Position numbers and translations under genes: made by a program | The notes under the pieces: generated by a model | The model's input: the letters and a program-made list of their open reading frames with translations, nothing else | Database searches by the model: none | Told to the model about the DNA's origin: nothing | Shown here: piece by piece, positions 35,061 to 47,010 of the stretch | Numbering within the stretch: the stretch's first letter is position 1 | Layout of the letters: each line of letters starts with the position of its first letter | NCBI GenBank assembly: GCA_020226215.1 | Contig: CM035225.1 | Span: forward strand, 18,921,868-18,985,867 | Length of the DNA stretch: 64,000 nt | Direction: 5' to 3' | Origin: Sindora glabra | Taxonomy: Eukaryota; Streptophyta; Magnoliopsida; Fabales; Fabaceae

Positions 35061-35679
35061 TTTCCTAATATATGAAATTTCCTTCTATAAATCCTTTGAT
35101 GGCAAAAGCTATATTGTCTTATGCTTGAGTAAAATATTTTTAAGGGATTAGAGCAAAGAAAATTGTCCATTTTGTTGAAAATTATGAACTGAATATTGCC
35201 ATGGTGAGCAAAATTTTGACTTGAAAGATTACAGGTGAGGTTGGTGATTTAGTTTATAGTTCTTTATTGGGAGGCATAATCTTTCACTATATAAGGTTTC
35301 TAATAATGAAGTCCTTTTTTCCTCCAAATCGTTTGTAGTTTTTTTTTTTATGATACTTTAGTTTGAATCATATGTTAGGTCTAGTCATGAATTAGGCGGC
35401 TAGCAAAATATAAAACTGTGATTTTGTTTATGCAAGAAAAATTAGATAAAGAAAGGATTAACTTTCTCATTATAATCATATACATAGTGATATGATTTTC
35501 TTTCGAAATAATGCTTCAATATTTGTCTCTAAACTTTCAATGACAATGTACTTGGGTAACTAGTGACCATTTTTAGGATAAACATATGCATCTAGTAGAG
35601 TTTTTTCATTATGAATTTTTTTAATGAAATGTTCATCTAAAAAACTTCATGATATCAAAATAAAGATTCACTACTCTGG
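35061..35679. other. AT-rich sequence, no gene seen
   Basis: No supported gene between the downstream-block relic and the iminopeptidase fragment. Confidence 0.4.
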
Positions 35680-35890
35680 GTTGTGTAAAGTAGATATACA
35701 ACATTTTATTCCATTTATAATTGGAGAATTTATTGCCATGCACAATTCATTCTTTACTCTAAATTGAGCTACAAGGTTAATTGCTGGCATAATCTATCAA
35801 GGGGTTTTCCTTTTTTTTTATTTTAGCAAAAGAAAGAGATTCATTGGTTTTATGAGGGTTGTGCAGTTGCTATATTCCTTGTTGGTATGT
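35680..35890 (+). pseudogene. Proline iminopeptidase fragment, copy C
   Basis: Only one exon remnant is recognised, at about 35825-35880. It reads KKEIHWFYEGCAVAIF, matching the family's RKKEIDWFYEGGAAAIY. It is preceded by intron-like sequence that matches copies A and B (TTATTGCCATGCAC to GGCATAATC). At this exon it is closer to the intact enzyme than copies A and B. Confidence 0.7.
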
Positions 35891-38099
35891 ACTACATTGT
35901 GCTTATTTTCATGCTTGATGAACTAAATGAATATATATGTGAGTTATAAACTTTTGTCTTATATTTGGAGTGGTTTTCTATTTCTTTGATATATGAGAGA
36001 TATACCAAACTTAGATTATTTTAGCTTCTCTGCATATGCTTAGCTATGACATTGATTTTTTTATGAATGATATGACTTATGAAGCCTTAATTTAGTTTTA
36101 ACCTTGCATGATTCCGTATTTAGTAGAAGATGTTTGCCTATTCTTGTTACTTAAATCCCTAATAAAGTTAAGTAGCTATTAAATTTTATCTTAAGCCACC
36201 TTGGGAGCCATTCATATATTGATTCCTGAAAATAAGAAAGTTTGCTTTGTTAATGCCTACAATAAGAAATTAAACTCTAATGACATTAAAATTCAAGTTA
36301 GCGTTTGTCTTGTTTCATAAGCATGCTTTTTTCCCTATTCCTTCCACAATGGAAAACTGCATTTTCCTTAAAGGTTCATTAACTTGTGACAGCAATTTTT
36401 TTTATCTCTTGGTTTCATTTCTTCTAAAGGTTACTTGAAGAGAAATAGAATTCTTTATAAATATATTCTAAATAATACAAACTAGATATCCTAATGAACA
36501 CTGGAAATGCATACCAGCTTTTGCCCTACAACACATCCCTAGGCATAGATATTTCAAAAACTACTAGAAAACTTCTTGACAAGAACAATCATTTTATAAG
36601 AAAATGACCTTGAACCAGTTGGATCAGTTATTTTATATTAATTATAGCTATACACTTGATATTTTAAATAGAAAGATGCATTTAAAAAAATAGAGATAGA
36701 AAGAAATAAAAGGAACTATGCTCTTTATATCTCAATACCAAAAAGAATAAATCATAGACTGATGTTGTTTTGTTACCTCTCTTTTTATATCCTAATATGA
36801 GAAAGAATTATGCTCTTTATATCCTAATACCAGAAAGAATTAATATATGGATGACCAAGTGGGAAATAATGCCTTCTCTTCTTCTTCTTCTTCTAATTGA
36901 GGAGAACATAAAAAAAAGGATGACAATAACTTTCCACTAGTTGGTCTAAGTAAGGAACAACATGTATTTTAGATTTCTTCAAAATAGGAAAAAAAGTGCA
37001 TATTTTATTCATTCTATCTAGATATATCATGTAGTTTTAAAGCCCTATTTAAATATTTATTCATTTAGGATCCTTTTGTGATTCTATATAAATGTTTCTT
37101 ATGATTAATCTTTTTTAAAACTTATTCTAATGGCAAACATTTGTCTTCTATATCTTGCCATTTGCAAGGTTTGAAAACTATATTTTTGTGAGTTAGGGAT
37201 TCTTCCTTTTAGATTCACTTATGTTAGATAACATATATAAAATAAGGCAGTATCAACACCACAATTGTTTAAGATAGTAATTACATGCCATTAATAAAAA
37301 CCCATGCATAAGTAGTTTTAATTTTTCTAGGAAGATATGATGTTTATTGTCTTATGATGTTAGCGTAGGACATAAAACATGGCTAGAGGCAAAGTTTAAC
37401 ATAAGAATGCTACTTTAGACTATTTCTCTTACATGTACTTGTTTTTGCAATCTTCATGCTATGTTGTTATTTTTTTTAGTTAAATCATACCCTACAGTTA
37501 GTCAAGGGATAGAGGCTTAATTACATTCCATCTAAGTTTACATGGATAATGTTTAATAAATCATACTACTATAAAATAGATTGCACCATAAGCTGGACAT
37601 TCAGCTAATGAACTTGGCATAACTATTGAACTTGTTGTTGCAAATGAGAAACATATGGCTATTAGGAACGAATCCTACAGTCTTTAAGACCATCACAAAT
37701 TGTAATCAAATAGTGAGACCTAAATCTAACTTAATGTTTTTGTTTGCAATAAATCAAGTCACAAATAAAATTTATTTGTGTTTACTTACATTTTTAGACG
37801 AAAACTTAGTTCTTCTATGGTTTTCTTATGCTTATTTAATAAATTAATGCAAGCTTTTCCTCTTTTAGATTTTTTAACAACAGGATATTATGTTATTAAT
37901 ATGGATATGCTAATTTTGATATTTTTGTAAGTGAAGAGCTTATCATACTAAGTTACTTACATTATATTGAATTTACTTAATTTATTATGTTTGAAGTATT
38001 TGTGCATGAATTGTTTATACAAATATGCTTACAAAGTGAAATTTTTTGTTCTTCATTGTTTATGCATTTTTCTTATAACTAATCGTCTCCCTTTATAGG
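35891..38099. other. Local duplication B, intron-like sequence
   Basis: From about 36480 this is collinear with 28905-30267 and has the ATAGTGAGACCTA module (about 37720). No coding exon recognised. Confidence 0.5.
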
Positions 38100-38760
38100 G
38101 TCTTAGAGGTAGAACTTGCCCTATAATCGAAAGTTTTTTATCTCAAGTTTCATTAGATTATTTCATTTTATTAGGTAAATTTTATGAATACTTTTTTGCA
38201 ATGATAGTCTTTAAAGCTTTGCATAATGATATATCTTTTCTTTATCAGAAAGGTGTAAAAAAAAGCACACCCCATGCTTGCTTAGAGGGAAATATCACTT
38301 AGGACCTTATTAATGACATTAAAAAGCTAAGAAAACATTTGGAGTTTCCAGAATGGCAAGTCGCTCTTAATATCTGATTCTTTAGCATCTTTAATTTTTC
38401 CTTCTTTTCCTTTTTAATTCTTATATGATAGGATACAATCCTTTTTATTCAATTATGTAGGTATTTGGTGGATCATGAGTAAGTGCACTTGCCTTTGCAT
38501 ACAACCAAGCACACCCAGATGAGGTTTATAGCTTTATTTATATATAATACATGGTTGATATTCTTATACTATCTTAAAATTATGTGTTACTATAACTCAT
38601 GTAATTTATATTAGAGAACTTATTTCCATGCACTCTGCTTTATGTTTTTTGGTTACAAGTTTGCTAGCATAATCCTTAGAAGGTTTTTTTTTTTTGTGTG
38701 GAAGAAAGAGATCGATTAATTTTATAAAGGTGGTGCAACTAGTATATTCCTTAGTGATAT
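38100..38760 (+). pseudogene. Proline iminopeptidase pseudogene, copy B
   Basis: Exon remnants are collinear with copy A. A poor first exon lies at about 38097-38170. About 38252-38360 reads KSTPHACLEGNIT, then a stop at the tryptophan of TTWDL, then NDIKKLRKHLEFPEWQV. About 38460-38520 reads VFGGS, a stop, then SALAFAYNQAHPDEV. About 38690-38755 has RKKEI and FYKGGA. In the nucleophile elbow GGSWG the serine codon is kept, but the tryptophan is TGA and the next glycine GTA. Copy A lost the same motif by a deletion instead, so the two died independently or by separate later hits. Copy B lacks the MITE found in copy A. Confidence 0.83.
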
Positions 38761-39440
38761 GTATCGTATTATGTTGAACTAAATTTAAATATGTGTGTAA
38801 GCAATAAACTTTTGCTTTAAATGTTTAGAGTAATTTACTATTTCTTCGATATATATGCAAGAGTTAGAGGATTAGGATATTTTTGTTTATTTCTTTTTTT
38901 AAATAGTTTTTTATTTTTTTAAAAAATAAAAAAATAAATTTGGCATTTTATTTTTAGAATCTATTTTTAAAAACTATAATTCTAAATGTGTAATTTAAAA
39001 CCAAAAAAAACATAAACAACTTTTCATTGATTGGATTTCTTAGTAAGGAATAACACATTTTGGAACATTTATCCCCTAGAGAGAGAAAGAAAGAAAAAGA
39101 GAGATGCATCTTTTATTAGCTTTTTAATTTTTACCATCAAAATTGTAATCAGATGGCGTGACCTATATCCAGCTTAAGGTTGTTTGCTATAGTAAATGAA
39201 GCCACAAATGGAAGTTATCCGTATATACATACATTTTTGGGCCAAGACTTAGTTCTTCTCTATTTTTTACCATCATTTAATATATCATGAACCCGTTTCT
39301 ATATTTTTGAATAGTAGAAGGTTATGCAATTAATGTTGGTTAATACATAAGGTTACACGATGAATTTAGATATTATATATAGGATTACATGTTTTTAATT
39401 TTTGGGTGGCCATACTAACTTTATTTGAATAATGAATTCA
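38761..39440. other. Repeated intron-like sequence of local duplication B
   Basis: Collinear with 31691-32690, including the ATGGCGTGACCTA module near 39155. No coding sequence. Confidence 0.5.
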
Positions 39441-39485
39441 AGTTTGTTTATTTTATTTGAAAGTATTTTCATTATAAAAATATCA

Positions 39486-39554
<69 letters not shown>

Positions 39555-39765
39555 GAAGGAGTGATATACTAGTTATATTAGTAGTTTAAAAAAATGATAC
39601 CTAAAAGCATGCTAATGGAGTAAAGCAAATTCCTTTTTGAAATATAAGAAGTTGTTTTCTCCAAAATTTTCATATTTAACATTAAACAAAGAAATTTTTT
39701 TCCTAATATTAACTTTTATATGTATATTATACGAAAAGCATTTTGTATTGAAACAAATGGAGCCT
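39441..39765. mobile_element. MITE, family X, copy 3
   Basis: Same family as 28598-28904 and 32691-32966. It lies in the same place relative to its neighbours as copy 2, so it was copied by the local duplication. It contains a long AT repeat. Confidence 0.65.
39489..39551. repeat. (AT)n microsatellite
   Basis: About 31 AT units inside MITE X copy 3. The matching place in copy 2 has only about five, so this site is highly variable. Confidence 0.95.
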
Positions 39766-40017
39766 TTATATTAAATGCCCATCTAAATAACTTTTATAAA
39801 AAAGGTAAATTTTCCCATGAATTTACTAATTTTGATACTTTCATTAGTCAAATGTTCCTCATATTATATTGAACATACTTGGTTTATGGTGTTTGAAGTT
39901 TTTGTGCCTGAATTGTTTATATAAATATGCTTACTTAAAACTAAATGCTTTTATAATATTAATAGGAATTGGCCTACATAAAATAAAGAGCAATGTTATT
40001 TCTACTTTAATCATTGA

Positions 40018-40200
40018 TGTTAAATAGTATTAAATATAATTGAATAGTGTTGTAAATATATGTTATAAATTAGTTAGTGATTAGCAAACATTTAAGCATA
40101 CTAATTATTATATTGATTAGCATATAAGGGTATTAATTGTATTCCTACTATATAAAAACTAAGGCTGAGATGTTTTTCTCAAGCTATTCTAACAATCTCA
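40018..40200 (+). repeat. Copia 5' LTR, unit 2
   Basis: Starts TGTTAAATAGTATTAAATA, contains TATATAAAAACTAAGGCTGA (TATA-like), and ends near AACAATCTCA just before the primer-binding site. Confidence 0.8.
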
Positions 40201-40217
40201 AGTTAGTATCAAAGCCC
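40201..40217 (+). other. Copia primer-binding site remnant, unit 2
   Basis: AGTTAGTATCAAAGCCC follows the LTR directly and corresponds to the initiator-tRNA-Met type site (TGGTATCAGAGC), with two changes in the core. Confidence 0.75.
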
Positions 40218-42370
40218 TTAAATTGAAGGATTTTTGCTTCTACTATAATTCTCTTTTATTGAGTCTCAAGCTTTTATTTTTTTTCCTTTGCCTAAAATTT
40301 TCTATACTTAAACTTTGCCAAAAAACATAAAGAATTCAAAATTTTACCTAAGTTCTATCCTTAAAAAAAAAAAAAGCTTCCAATACTAACCTAGCCTTTA
40401 AGCTTTCAAATTATACATTTTTTTCTTAGAAACAATTATGGATTAGAGAATGTTTAACCACAATATAATGTTCAAACAATTCTAACTACTTTAATTCACA
40501 AAGTAGCATCATAATTTTTCATAAACTATCATTGAAATCAATATCTCTAATGAATTTTTAACTACCCCCGTTAGTACATGCCATCAACGTGCCTCCTTCC
40601 AAAAGAATGTAATGTCCATCCACCCAATTAAGCCTCTAATAACTGATGATGCACATGTTAACTTATTGCCTAATTTTGCAAAATCTCCTATCTTAGATTT
40701 ACTAGAAAATCTTCTTATTATCCTCCATAAAGATACTTATTCTGCTTGTAACCTTTATCTTATTTATAATTTTTTAAGTTATCATCATTTATTTTCACCC
40801 CATTTTGACTTTGTTTCTATCTTATCCTCTATTTCTATTCCTAAAATTATATAGAAAGCTCTTTCTCATCTAGGTTAGCATCAAGTGATGCTTCAAAAGA
40901 TGGTAGCCTTAAAGACTAGTGGTACATGGGATTTGGTTCCTTTATCCTCTGGAAAATCTATTGTTGGATATCGTTAAGTGTACACTATCAAAGTTACACC
41001 TAATAGGAAAATAGATTGGTTGAAAGCTAAACTAGTTACCAAAAGCCACACTTAGATTTTTGGCCTAGATTATGGTAACATTTTATCTTTTGTTGCCAAC
41101 ATTGCATTAGTTTGTCTATTTTTAGCCCTTGCACCTATTAATTATTGGTCTCTACATTAACTAGATATCAAAAATGCATTTCTATATGGGAATTTTAAAG
41201 AAGAAGTTTATATAAAGTAATCTCTAAGGCTTATTGCTTAAGAGGACACTAGTTTTGTTTATTGACTGAAGTAATCTCTATATAGTCTTAAAAAGTCCCC
41301 TCGAGTTTGGTTTAAGAGGTATATTAAAGTTATTCAAGATTTTAGCATGTGCTAAAGTGAAGTCAATCACTCTATTTTTATCATCATTCGTCTTCTTGTT
41401 AATCCATATATCTCATTATTTATATTGACAATATAGTTATTACAAGAAGTAATTAGGCCAATATTGATCAATTCAAGTAACATATTTTTCATCATTTTCG
41501 AATACAAAAAATTTCAATATTTTCTAGGCATTGAAGTGGATCAATCTTGTTCTAGCATTTCTATCTTTCAATGCAAATATATCCTTGATATTCTATGAGA
41601 TAGGTTTAATGAATTATAAACCTATGGATACTTACATAGATTTGAATATTAAACTATTACCTAATCGAAAGAAACCACTCTTAAATTTATGAAGATATTA
41701 TAAGCTTATTGAAAAACTAAATTATCTCACAATCACTTGACTAGATATTTCTTTTGTAATAAGTATGGTAAGTCAATTCCTTAATTCATTATATGATATT
41801 TATTGGAAGGCAGTGATTTGAATTCTTTGTTACATAAAAAGAAATCCATGTGAAAGTTTATTATATAAGAATAAAAGATACACTTAGATTTTTTATTACT
41901 TAGGTACTAATTAGGCAAGTTCTCTAAATGATTGTCACTCTATTTCATGTTATTGATTTTTTTTTTTAGAAAATATTATTTCTTGGAAAAGTAAAAAGTA
42001 AAGCATATTGACAAGATTGAATGTAGAAATAAAGTATTAAGTTATGACATTGGCTACATGCAAACTCATATAGTTAAAATTATTATAGGACCTAAAAGTT
42101 TACACACCTTATTCTATAAAACTTATGTGTGACAATCAAGTAGCCCTGTGTATTGCCTTTAATATTGTCTTTCATAAGAGAACTAAACACATTAAAATTA
42201 ACTGCCTTTTTCATAAGAAATGAAATTATTGCAAAGAAAATTATCATTATTTTTGTAAATTCCAATGACCAATTAGTTTATATGCTCACAAAGTCCCTTT
42301 GAGGTCCAAGAATAAGCTATATATATGATAAGCTTGGTGCATATAATAAATATGTTCTAACTTAAGGGAA

Positions 42371-42522
42371 TATATTATATAGTATTGAATATAATTGAAT
42401 AGTGTTATAAATATATGTTAGAAATTGTATTGATTAGTATTGTATTAATTAGCATTAAAAGTTATTAATTTTACTTTTACTATATAAAGAACTAAGGCTG
42501 AGATATTTTTCTCAAGCCATTT
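42371..42522 (+). repeat. Copia 3' LTR, unit 2
   Basis: Aligns with the 5' LTR over ATAATTGAATAGTGTTATAAA-like sequence and ACTATATAAAGAACTAAGG. A purine tract, TTAAGGGAA, lies immediately before it. Confidence 0.75.
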
Positions 42523-43205
42523 GTTTTAGATGAATTTGGTGCATGTTGAGTTGTATAATGTGCTAATGTTTTATTGTAATGAACACAATTTGGCAGCAAT
42601 CTAGCTTAGGGTTGTTCTAGTGGTTTGTTTCTTGTGTATTTGTAATTTCAAGCAAAGTATTGGTGACTGTTTAGCATAATTCCAATCATTGGTGTTGGTG
42701 GTTTTGAAGACTAGCTAAGAGAAGTTAAGGGATGGGAAGCTAGCAAGAGACTTTTAGAAGTTAGGTCTTTTATGCTAAGGAGAATAATAATATTCTAATA
42801 TAAAATATTATAGTTAATATATGATTTTGTTGTAAATTTGTAAGTCTTCAATTCTTGTTCAAGCTACTTGACAAACAACTTTGTCATCCAAAACAAACAC
42901 TTCCCATCAAAGCCTCTTTTTTTGGATCAACATTGTTCAAAAAAACTTTTAATGCAACTTCTATTGCTCCCTTTAAGGGTTTTTAGCTTGAACCATATGC
43001 ATATTTGATACAATATTCTTCATCAAGAAGATGGCAAAGCATTTGATGGAAAAAATGAAGAGTAAATTTATATAAATTATGATGTAAACTATCATTTAAT
43101 TAAAATAAGAAAGATAAATTTAAAACAATAACTTAAAAAGCTAATAATTATGAAGCTTAATTTTTCAAATAAATTTGTATGTACCATTCATCTTTAATAA
43201 CTAAA
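42523..43205. other. Shared flank between copia LTR and foldback element, unit 2
   Basis: Collinear with 3400-4094 of unit 1, including TTGTTCAAGCTACTTGACAA and the weak primer-site-like CCCATCAAAGCCTC at 42904. No gene. Confidence 0.4.
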
Positions 43206-44871
43206 GGCGCATTTAAATGACATGATAGTATAATATAGGATATGATAAGCAACCATAATAATATAGTATAAGATAATAAAATGATAAGATATAATATTAT
43301 TAAGTGTGTGATAAACAATCGTATAAATAATTTAATAGTATAAAAAAATTTGTTTTAACAAAATTAACCTTATTTTAAAAATGGTTTATACCATAATTAT
43401 TTTATTGTATTTGGTAATTTTAAAAAATTCAACATATAGTATTTTAATTAATAATAATTGATATATTTATTATATTTTACTTATTTTATAGGTAAACAAC
43501 AATTATTAATATTTTTAAGATTAAAATATGTTAAGATTAAATGTTATGTTATAGTTAAATTATTAATATTTTTAAGAATAAAATAGGTTAAGGTTAAATT
43601 ATGTTAAATAATAATTATTAATAGAGATAGAATGATAATAATAAAAATTAGTTAATACTAAATTAGGAATAATAAATCTCATTTTAATCTTATCTTGTTA
43701 TAACATATCTATAACAAAAGGATTAAGAGTGTATTTAAATGTATTTTTATTGCTTATTTTCAAAAATTGTTCTTAAAAGTTATATTTTTTCAAAAATTAT
43801 TTTTGAATTAAAAAATAATGAATAAATAATGTTTTGTGAGGTAAATAAGCAAAAGTTTCATTTAATTACAAAACTATTATTAAATACCAAAAAAAAGTTC
43901 AGAAAATATCTAAAACTTGTTCTTATTTTTTGTTTTTTAAAAACAAGAATTTTAGAAATAATTTTCAAAAATAGATTTTAAAAATAATTTGCCTAACAAA
44001 AAAATTTTCTTTATTAAAAATAGAAAAACAAAAAATTATTTTTAAAACCAACAAACAAACATATATTAAATTATCCTATATTAACCATATAAAATAAGTT
44101 GATTAAATTAAATTATCATGTATAAGATTCAAACATACGCTAAAACATGATAATATTATTTATACTATTATTTCTCTATCTTATACGAGGCATCAAAGAG
44201 GCCCTAGGAGCCTCATTGTTACATCATATAAGTGATATATGATAATATAGGTAAATAATATAATATTTTATTAACCTTATATAAGATAGTATGAAGTAAT
44301 TTAGCCAACTTATTTTATACAAACAACACAAATTAGTCATCTCCCTCATGACCTAATATAATAAGATAGGAGTAGGATGAATCTTACATTATTAATTTAT
44401 CTTTAACTTGTTTTTATATCTCTCTATTTCTTTAATAATTATTGTTTATTTTAATTTAGCCTTTAAAATATCAATAATTTAGTATTAATTTATTATCATT
44501 TTTAATTTACTCTTAACCTATAATAATCTTAAAAATATTAATATTTATTTTCAATATAAAATAGGTAAAATGTAATAAATATACCAATAATTATTAATTA
44601 AAGTGATTACAAAATATTAAAAATTTAGAATTATCAATTACATTAAAATAATTATGATAGAAACTATTTTTAAAATAGGACAAATTTTATCTAAATAAAA
44701 TTTGTAATATTATTTTGTGATATTTATATTTAATGACAAAAAATTATAATATCAAAATATTTATATAATCATTTATTAAACACTTGATACTATTATATCT
44801 TATTATTTTATTATATTATACTATTTTTGTTAATCATATCTTATTCTACGCTATCATGTCTTTCAACTGCG
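43206..44871. mobile_element. Foldback / long-TIR DNA element upstream of the intact PPR gene
   Basis: The left end GGCGCATTTAAATGACATGA pairs with the inverted right end (complement CGCAGTTGAAAGACATGATA). Inner arms pair over about 500 bases with gaps, as in the unit 1 copy at 4095-5798. No transposase. Its right end is about 330 bases before the PPR start codon, so the PPR promoter lies in or just after it. Confidence 0.75.
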
Positions 44872-45203
44872 ACTTAATAAAGTTATAATTTTTTCCCGTA
44901 AAATATGGTTCACAAAATACTAAGCTGAAAATTCCAAAAGAGAATCTCTGCCTTGCTCCTGAATTTGCTCTCCTTCCCTCCTCTCTCACTCCTCTTTTGA
45001 TCTCCTCGCTCTCCCCTCCTAACTGCTTGGCAGCGAAACATACCAAACGCCCATCTCCGTTGAGACTTGAAGCCTCCCCAACCCTATCTTCATTCAAAAC
45101 AGCCAAGATGATCCACGGATGCAAATCAAAACATTAAATCAGCAAAACAGAGAGTTCATATTCATATAATCTGCGGCAATCTTTTTAAGCAAGGTAAGGC
45201 GAT

Positions 45204-46931
45204 ATGAAGATGCTAAACACGAGGTATGCCGCTTTGAAATTCTCATCTATTCTTGAAATACCCAATTTGCTTCTATTAAGTAGACAAACTCAAAGACGAT
45301 ATGTTGGTAATATTTCTGGGTTTGATAAGATTGACGATGCCGTGGCCACGTTTGACCGCCTGGTTGATAAGCGACCTGCGCCATCTATTGTTGAAATTAA
45401 CAAGATTTTAACGGCTATTGTTAAGATGAAACATTATTCCATTGCTATTTCACTTTATAAACGACTGCAATTCATAGGAATTCAACCGGCTTTTATTACT
45501 TTCAACATCTTGATCAACAGTTACTGCCATTTGGGTCAGACAGGTTTTGCATTTTCATTGATGGGAGGGATTCTTAAAAGGGGATTTGTTGCAAATAAAA
45601 TGACTGTGACAACACTGATGAAAGGGCTGTGTATTGATGGTAAGATTAGGAAAGCATTAGAGTTTCATGATAAACTAGTTGCAACTGGATTCCAGCTTAA
45701 TGAAGTCACTTATGGGACCTTGATCAATGGACTGTGTAAGATAGGAAGCACAAGGACTGCCCTTGAATTGCTACGAAAGATGGCCGAACAAGCGTTTAAA
45801 CCTAATGTAGTAATGTACACCACAGTCATTGACAGCCTATGCAAGGATGGACTTGCAAGCAATGCAAGTGATTTATATTCTGAAATGATTGCTGGGGGAA
45901 TTTCTCCTAATGTTGTCACTTATAGTTCTTTAATTCATGGTTTCTGCATAAAGGGTCAATTGAGAGAAGCAACTCAGTTGTTGAAAGAAATGGTTCAAAA
46001 GAACATTGATCCAGATGCCTATACCTTTACTATAATGGTAGATACGTTATGTAAAGAAGGAAATGTCACAAAAGCCCAACATGTGTTTGACATGATGAAG
46101 GAAAAAGGTCATGATCCTAATGTTATTACTTATAGTGCCTTGATTGATGGTTATTGGTCAAACAATAAAGTGAATGAGGCAATAGAATTATTTGATAACA
46201 TGGTCAAAAGGGGTCTGGCACCAAATGTAAGGACCTACAATATTATGATTAATGGATATTGCAAGATTAAAAGAGTGGATGAGGCCATAGCACTCTTTAA
46301 AGAAATGCGTGAGAATAATTTGTTTCCTACTATTGTAACTTACACTTCTCTTATTCATGGCTTGTGCAAATTAAGGAGAATGTCCTATGTACAAGATCTT
46401 CTTAATGAAATGCATCATACATGCCAAAAACCTGATGTGTTCACTTACAATATCTTGTTGGATAGTTTTTGTAAATATAAAAATCTTGACAAGGCAATTT
46501 CATTATATCTGCAATTTGGTGATCGAGGAATTTCACCAGATTTGTGCACGTACAATATACTCCTTGATGGGTTGTGCAAAGGTGGGAGACTTAAAACTGC
46601 TCAAGAGATCTTTGAGCATCTTTTGAACAATGAATATTATTGTCCAAATGTACGAACATATAACATTATGATCAGCGGGCTTTGTAAAAAAGGTTTGTTT
46701 GATGAGGCAATTGCTTTGCTTTCAAAAATGGAAGATAGTCACTGCCTCCCTAATGCTGTAAATTTTGAAACAACCATTCAAGCCCTGCTAGAAAATAATC
46801 AGAATGACAAGGCAGAGAAGCTTATTCATAAAATGATTGATATGGGCCTCTTAAAAGCAGGAAGCAAAGTGAGTTGTGAATGTTGTAAATGTTTATTTAT
46901 TTATTTATTTTTTGGATTTATGAAGTACTAG
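45204..46931 (+). CDS. P-class PPR protein, Restorer-of-fertility-like (RFL), intact, probably mitochondrial
   Basis: The open frame of 575 codons begins at the ATG shared by all three copies. Residues 1-58 are a basic leader (R7, K12, R27, R31, R32) of the organelle-targeting kind. Residues 59-549 are 14 back-to-back PPR motifs, 35 residues each except motif 12 with 36; typical ones read NVVTYSSLIHGFC and DVFTYNILLDSFC. P-class proteins of this make bind specific single-stranded RNA in mitochondria, and RFL members process mitochondrial transcripts or suppress male-sterility RNAs. There is no DYW or SMR tail. A consensus donor AAA|GTGAGT at 46868/46869 suggests that the last 20 codons are intron read-through and that the mature protein is 555 residues plus a short spliced tail (see 47011 and 47207). 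It is the only one of three copies without frame lesions, and is likely expressed. Confidence 0.92.
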   Translation: MKMLNTRYAALKFSSILEIPNLLLLSRQTQRRYVGNISGFDKIDDAVATFDRLVDKRPAPSIVEINKILTAIVKMKHYSIAISLYKRLQFIGIQPAFITFNILINSYCHLGQTGFAFSLMGGILKRGFVANKMTVTTLMKGLCIDGKIRKALEFHDKLVATGFQLNEVTYGTLINGLCKIGSTRTALELLRKMAEQAFKPNVVMYTTVIDSLCKDGLASNASDLYSEMIAGGISPNVVTYSSLIHGFCIKGQLREATQLLKEMVQKNIDPDAYTFTIMVDTLCKEGNVTKAQHVFDMMKEKGHDPNVITYSALIDGYWSNNKVNEAIELFDNMVKRGLAPNVRTYNIMINGYCKIKRVDEAIALFKEMRENNLFPTIVTYTSLIHGLCKLRRMSYVQDLLNEMHHTCQKPDVFTYNILLDSFCKYKNLDKAISLYLQFGDRGISPDLCTYNILLDGLCKGGRLKTAQEIFEHLLNNEYYCPNVRTYNIMISGLCKKGLFDEAIALLSKMEDSHCLPNAVNFETTIQALLENNQNDKAEKLIHKMIDMGLLKAGSKVSCECCKCLFIYLFFGFMKY

Positions 46932-47010
46932 TATGTGATGGCCAAAAAGGTTTAGAACTAGTGCTCTCCTTCTTCCTCTTGTAATTTAAAAATACTTTAC
47001 TAAATTGCAG

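Larger units (their letters stand above)
40018..42522 (+). mobile_element. Ty1/copia retrotransposon, internally deleted, both LTRs (unit 2)
   Basis: A compact element of about 2.5 kb with 5' LTR (40018-40200), primer-binding site, pol remnant and 3' LTR (42371-42522). Pol starts near 40612, with VNLLPNFAKSPILDLLENLL and YLIYNFLSYHHLFSPHFDFV, and continues through an L-x-x-LDIKNAFLYGNF-type block (about 41160) and YIDNIVIT (about 41430), the active-site box of reverse transcriptase with one Asp changed. Gag, protease and most of integrase are absent, and stops are frequent. The same internal structure at 1241-3399 shows that it was already damaged when unit 1 and unit 2 separated. Confidence 0.87.

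Noticed and set aside
44846..45124. 92-codon frame on the minus strand just before the intact PPR gene
   Set aside because: It lies in the GC-richer leader of the PPR unit. Unit 1 (5820-6050) does not keep the frame, and the sequence has no recognisable domain.
45710..45919. Minus-strand frame opposite the PPR gene (also 6576-6815)
   Set aside because: Antisense shadow of PPR motifs with no independent support.
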